From NCBI GenBank assembly GCA_900155495.1, contig FTLJ01001357.1:1-36723 (forward strand): a stretch of DNA of 36,723 nt, in the 5' to 3' direction. Under the pieces are notes generated by a model. The model had not been told where the DNA came from, did not search any database, and saw only the letters and a program-made list of their open reading frames with translations. Position numbers and translations under genes: made by a program. Shown here piece by piece: positions 31,933-36,723 of this stretch (position 1 is its first letter; each line of letters opens with the position of its first letter). The stretch is from Porogramme epimiltina (Eukaryota; Basidiomycota; Agaricomycetes; Polyporales; Polyporaceae).

Positions 31933-33519
31933 CTTCCGCGGCGTGTGGCTCAATGGGCAGGTTCTGGGATTCAGGAGGCTTTCGCTCCTCCCGCCCGCCA
32001 CGTATCCGCCCTCTTTCTTCAACAATTATGTAAGCACGTTCAATAGACGCCGGCCGCTACAGCCGTCGCAGAAGGGCCTTCTAGCACCACCAGTCACTCC
32101 GACCTTGTCGTGGGCCCTCTGGCGCGCGAGCCAAGCGTGAGCGTGGCGGGCCCGAGTGCACGAAATGAACTCGCCCACGAAATTTTAATTTTTTTCTCAG
32201 CCCACCCGAGTGTCCAAACCATCCTCACCTCCACTCACGTGACCGCACCGCGGGATCGAGTCTCCGCCCCGCGCGGCGTGGTCCGAGGGCTTTACGGATT
32301 TTAGCAAGAGTTTTAGCCCTGCTCGCGCCCGCGGGCGTGCCGTCGGGTGGCTCGAGGCTCGAGCGAAGGTTCCCGCCCGGATTCGCCCCCTCGCGTACCT
32401 AGAGTATTAGGCACATTGGCGTCGCCCGACAGCGAACCCCCACCCTATCTACCCCTCCTCACCCTGCTTCCTTCAACTTCCTTCGCCGCCCCACGCCGCC
32501 GCGGTCGCCGAGCGCACGAGAGAGAGAGACAGAGAGAGGCGTCGAGGAGGCCGAAGCTGGCAACGCGCGCGCGCTTCCCACGCGCGGCGGGGAGCACCCT
32601 TCCGATAGCCTTCCCTCCGCTGATGGGCGCGGCGGCGCCCCCGCGAGGCAATGTGCCTGCCCGCTCTCCTCGTTTTCGTCTCATTTCCGAGGCGATAGGC
32701 TCTCTGGCGAGAGAGAGAGAAGAAACGAAACTCGCGCACTTCTTCTTCCTTCTTCACTCCCGCGACGCCATCTGGAACGCGGCACAACCCGCCGCGGGCG
32801 GACGCACGGACGGACGAGAGATGATGTGCGGAGGAGACGCGCGCGCGACGTGTGCGATGTGAAGGATTATTATCATTCGCAAAAAATTCGCGCCTGCGAC
32901 GACGGGAAGAGAGAGAGAGATAGACAAGTGGGGAGCGTGGGGGGTCTACTGTACAACTACACAAATACGTTACCGGTGGGGGGAGAGTGAGTCCGTAAGC
33001 CTATATGGGATCCTAAAGTTGGCACACATAGATAACATGCGAGAGAGAGTAAGTAGGAGGGGGCGGGGCGTAAGGTCTAGTGCGACGGACGGGACGGATG
33101 AGCAGAGCGGAGTGGGACACACAAAAGCAGCACACACGACGGAGGGGATGGGATGCAAACGACACGGGTGACGACCAGCATGGGGTGGGTTAGACGGGTG
33201 AGGGGTGAGGGGACGAGGAGGGGGAAATAAGGCGGCGAGAGATGGAACGCGTAGATGGACGACGGGAGCCGGGGGTGCGGGTGCGATACGAGGGTAACCA
33301 AGGAAGGAGGCAGGCAGGGGGGGTGAAGTTGAAATCCAATCGAAATCGACAACGGGGACGGGGACGTGCCACGCGCGCGCAACCGATCGGCACACCATTG
33401 TACGGCATCGGGAAACCAGCAAAGGCAGCGCCGGCCACCGCGGCCACGCGTCCGCGTCGACGCGGACGGGGGACGGAGTACGAGGGGACGGGCAGGGAAA
33501 CGCGGGTCCGCGGGCGCGG
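31933..33519. other. 1.6-kb spacer: ESA1 promoter and CSL 3' flank
   Basis: No supported gene is seen. The ESA1-proximal part has an AT-rich stretch (AAATTTTAATTTTTTT, about 32180-32195) in otherwise GC-rich DNA. Short GA-type repeats occur at about 32520-32537, 32706-32720, 32908-32920 and 33041-33050 on the plus strand. The CSL 3' flank (32900-33519) is purine-rich on the plus strand. Confidence 0.5.
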
Positions 33520-36500
33520 TCATGGGTAGAACGTGCTCGAGGGGAACACGACGCCGTCGGGCCGGACGAGGATGATCGGCCGCCGCTTCGTGCTGCCCGA
33601 CTCGGGCGGGAGGCAGCCGAGCACCTCCGTGCAGCGCACCTCGACGTACGGCGACGGCTCGGACCCGAAGAAGACCGTGACCGGGTCGTTCTTGGAGAAG
33701 TTCTCGCCGTAGAGCGTGAGCATCTTGGACGCGTGCGGGTTCGGCTTCGCCAGCACCGCGCGCGACGACGCGCACGTCGACTTGGGCGCCTCAGACGCGC
33801 GGTCCGGCGGGAGGTACTTGACGACCCCCGGGAACGGCGTCACCGGCTTCGACGGGATCGGGAACGACCCGTTCGCCGAGTTCTGGTTGTCGAACAGCAC
33901 CGACGGCACGTAGAAGTTGTACCGCACCTGGTCTAGAGCACAGAAGGCGTCGTGTCAGTCTCCCAGGTAGCACACACGAGGCCGCTGCGAAGAGATCGAC
34001 TCACCCGTGCCCACGATGGTCCACACGCTCGTCTCGCCGATGTCGACCTGCCAGAGCGCGCCAGACGACGCGCCCGACTCGCTACCCGAGCCGCGCCTGC
34101 TCCCCGAGCCCGCAGAGCCCGCCGACGTCGGCCGCCGGCGCCCCTTCTGCGACACGGGCTTCGACAGGCTCCCGTTGCTCGACGAGCCCGAGCCGCGCTT
34201 GCCCTTCTTGACGCGCCCGCCGTCGTTGGACGGGAACTCGGACGGGTCCGGCGACGTCGGCACGCTGCTCCCGTTCGCCGCGACCCCGCCCGCGCCAAAG
34301 TAGTCCGCCGTGCCGCTGCTCGACGTCGGCGTCGTCGCCATCGGCGACGCGGGCGCGGCATCGGGCGAGTCCGACTCGCGCGACGGCGGCGGGTTCCGCC
34401 ACTGCCGGCCCTCGAGCGGCCGGAACGTGTTCACCTTCTCGCCCTGGCACGACAGGAACGCGCCGCTGAGGCCCGTCGTGCCCGGTTCGGGCGCGCTCTT
34501 GGCCGGGTCGTACACCTCGAACGCGATCTTGTGCAGCTGCGAGACGGGGTCCCCGCACACCTCGCCAGGCGTGCAGTAGTGGTCCGCGATGCCCTTGGCG
34601 CCCTCCTGGAGGCCGCCGCCGACGACGGTGGTCTGGTGGTCGACCTTGCGGATGATGAGGACCGGGCTGACGACGCCGGACGTGAGGCACTGCAGGACTA
34701 CGGTCTGGTTGTAGTAGACCGGAATCTGCGAGCCGTTGTTCGTGAAGGGGATCGCGTTCGGCGGTGGCGACGGGTACTCGGGCTGGGGCGGTGGCGGCGG
34801 GGGCGAGTCGACGCCGCCCGCGGGCTTGTTGACATCGACAATGTACATGATGAACGGGTCTGCCGAAGGCGTGTCAGCATGAAACGAGCAATCAGGACTA
34901 AGCACATGCGCGACGCACCCCAGCTCGCGGTGCGGGCGATGAAGGACGGCGTCTGGGTGCGCGAGCGCTGATCGAGGCCCATGAGCGGAGCACCGTCAGA
35001 GCCTTTGAAGGAGGAGCCCGAGCCGGAGACGCAGAGATACTTGGTCGAGACGGTTTGAGACCGCAGCCGGTGGAAGAGCGAGATAGTGGAGCCATGATTG
35101 ATGCACACTGAAAGGCGAGTCAGTCAGCAGCCGAACGGGCCATATCCGGGGTGACAGGGCCGCAGCGTGTGCGGCGGCGGCGGAAGGATGGAGGGTGGAT
35201 GGGGGTGGAGGGCGGCGGACTCACACTCGAGGTTCTTCGCACTCTGGCGCTTCTTGCTGGGCTTGCTGATGACCTTGATGGGGCGGCTGGGGAAGGTGCC
35301 GATGACGCGCTCCGGCTCGTCGTCGGACGAGGGGGCCATGATCTTGACGAGGGCCTCGACCTTTTTCTTCTTCTCGTCGACGTCCGAGATGAAGAGCTGC
35401 TTGCCGACGCAGCGGCCGATGAACGTCGTCCCGGTCGGAGGGTCGCTCACGTCGAACGCCTTGCCCGTCGCGGTCGTCCACTCGATCGAGCCCTCCTGTG
35501 GCGCCGGCTCGCCCGAAATGGAAACAACGACGCGGGGCGGGCAGAGCTTGGGCTCCTCCCCGCGGCGCGTGACGTCCGACCACCACGAGTTCCCAATCAT
35601 GATCGCAGTGGGCGGCGGGCAGAGGAAGCTGAAACGGGACGACACAGCGCATGTCAGAACGCGGCGCTTCCGGTGGCGACGGAACGGCGACGAGCGCGGG
35701 CGCAGGCGACCGAGCGAGAGCGCGAGGACGTACCGCTTTTCTGTCCCGTAGGACTTTTGGGCGACCTTGCTCGACATGACGATCACCGTCCGCTCGCCGA
35801 ACGCGAGCCGGTTCGGTGTGCGGACATACTGGTCCAGGTATTGGCTGCATTCGGCAACGCGCATCCGGGCTCGTGAGCGCGCTTTGTAAGCTGCGACGGA
35901 AGGGAGGAAGGGACGCACCGGATGAATGTCTGCAGGTCCGTCGCGCCGCCGGGGCCCATGCGGACACGCGACATGGGATCGTCGAGGGGCATCCGGAGGG
36001 GGAAGTCCACCGACGGGTTGGGCGCCATGAACGACGGCAGGTCCCCGCCTTCTCGGAAGTGGTGGTGCATCGCCTGGGGGCTCACCCCATGGAGGAGGTG
36101 GTCCGGGGTGTGGTTTTGGTGGAGGTGTGAAGGAAGGGAGAGCGGCGGAATGACGGACTGGGGGTAGCGCGAGTCCTGGGCCATCCTGCCCTGGAACGGA
36201 GGAAGGGTGGACGAAGCCGGGAAGCCCAGGCCCAGGCCGGGGTTGACGGACATGCCATTGTAGTCGTCGTTATTGTAGTCGGAAGGATAACTGCCCGTGC
36301 TGAGGCTGGACATACGGCGATCGAGAACATCGGTGAAGCCGTTGCTGGAGGGATAGTCCTTGAGCTGGCCGCCGCCAAAGGTGAACGCGGACGAGTGCTG
36401 CAGGCCGCCGACGGTGTCGTTGGGCGTCAGCGGGGAGGGCTTGCCACTGCTGTACGACGAGGTCATGAGGCTGTACGGGTCGGGGCTGGGGTTGTGGAAC

Positions 36501-36723
36501 TGGTTGATGGGGTCGGAGAAGGGGCTCTGGTTGGCGTACATGTTGTCGAGGTTGTAGGAGGAGGGGACGGAGGAGCTGGCGGAAGAGGCGCGATAGCGGC
36601 CGTTGGACTGGGCGGAGCCGGAGAAGATGTCGTATGAGCCGTGGTCCTGGACGTCCATAGAGTCTGGGCGGTCGAGGACGTGGCCGTTCATGGGGAGGTG
36701 GGACGGGGGGTGCTGGTGGGAGG
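33520..36723 (-). CDS. CSL (CBF1/Su(H)/Lag-1) transcription factor, 5' partial
   Basis: The exons used are 36723-35919 (cut by the window edge), 35844-35734, 35628-35225, 35107-34919, 34859-34005 and 33932-33520. An ATG at 36691 would give 914 aa, but the frame stays open to the window end, so the true start may be outside. Fungal CSL proteins are sequence-specific DNA-binding regulators. Signatures seen are ERTVIVMSSKVAQKSYGTEK followed by RFLCPPP (Rel-like N-terminal DNA-binding domain), RPIKVISKPSKKRQSAKN, CINHGSTISLF and RLRSQTVSTKYL (beta-trefoil), VLIIRKVDHQT, DPVSQLHKIAF, and a C-terminal immunoglobulin-like part (LTLYGENFSKNDPVTVFFG). A long disordered N-terminus rich in Ser, Asn, Pro and His, a Pro-rich loop in the trefoil and a Ser/Gly/Lys-rich insert before the C-terminal domain are additions to the animal layout, as in long fungal (F2-type) members. 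Confidence 0.92.

Noticed and set aside
33952..34971. 339-aa plus-strand open frame opposite the CSL gene
   Set aside because: It is antisense to CSL exons with a random Arg/Ala/Val-rich product. The CSL reading on the other strand is well supported.

Overview
The window is nuclear DNA of a filamentous basidiomycete, most likely an Agaricomycete and possibly a wood-decay polypore. The evidence is GC-rich coding sequence, many short GT-AG introns (mostly 45-90 nt, with CTGAC/CTAAC-type branch sites), two DUF6535 membrane-protein genes (a family expanded in Agaricomycetes), a GH45/expansin-like wall protein, and a fungal CSL transcription factor. I saw no rRNA, tRNA, transposon, CRISPR or operon structure. 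Coding models were assembled by hand by joining reading frames at splice sites that keep the frame and restore family motifs.

Layout: 1-6557 holds no recognisable gene and is rich in G-runs, C/T tracts and paired AATTTGA motifs. Then come a secreted Gly/Ser/Tyr-rich protein (6558-7777, +), an ERD1-type EXS-domain Golgi protein (8216-10434, +), NAD-dependent formate dehydrogenase with a probable mitochondrial presequence (11638-13272, +), a GPI-anchored GH45/expansin-like protein (13685-14814, -), the SAGA acetyltransferase GCN5 (15290-17770, +), an ER cyclophilin B (18101-19777, -), DUF6535 paralogue 1 (19995-22264, +), the ribosome-assembly helicase DBP7 (22960-25630, +), DUF6535 paralogue 2 (25980-28282, -), an unknown one-helix membrane protein (28545-29556, +), the NuA4 acetyltransferase ESA1 (29969-31932, -) and a CSL-family transcription factor whose 5' end is probably outside the window (33520-36723, -).

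There is no single pathway here, but there are themes. Chromatin and transcription are covered by GCN5, ESA1 and CSL. The secretory pathway and cell surface are covered by ERD1, cyclophilin B, the GPI-anchored wall protein and the Gly/Tyr-rich secreted protein. Most neighbours are convergent or divergent with short spacers, in contrast to the 6.5-kb gene-free block at the left.

The most interesting signals concern RNA processing. Cyclophilin B appears able to switch between a soluble form ending in HAEL and a membrane-anchored form through one weak-donor intron. GCN5, and perhaps DUF6535-2, carry double-length introns that divide exactly at AG|GT, as in sequentially spliced tandem introns. 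The two DUF6535 paralogues share a GC-AG intron. The wall-protein gene needs an 8-nt microexon. The formate dehydrogenase gene looks able to give mitochondrial and cytosolic products.
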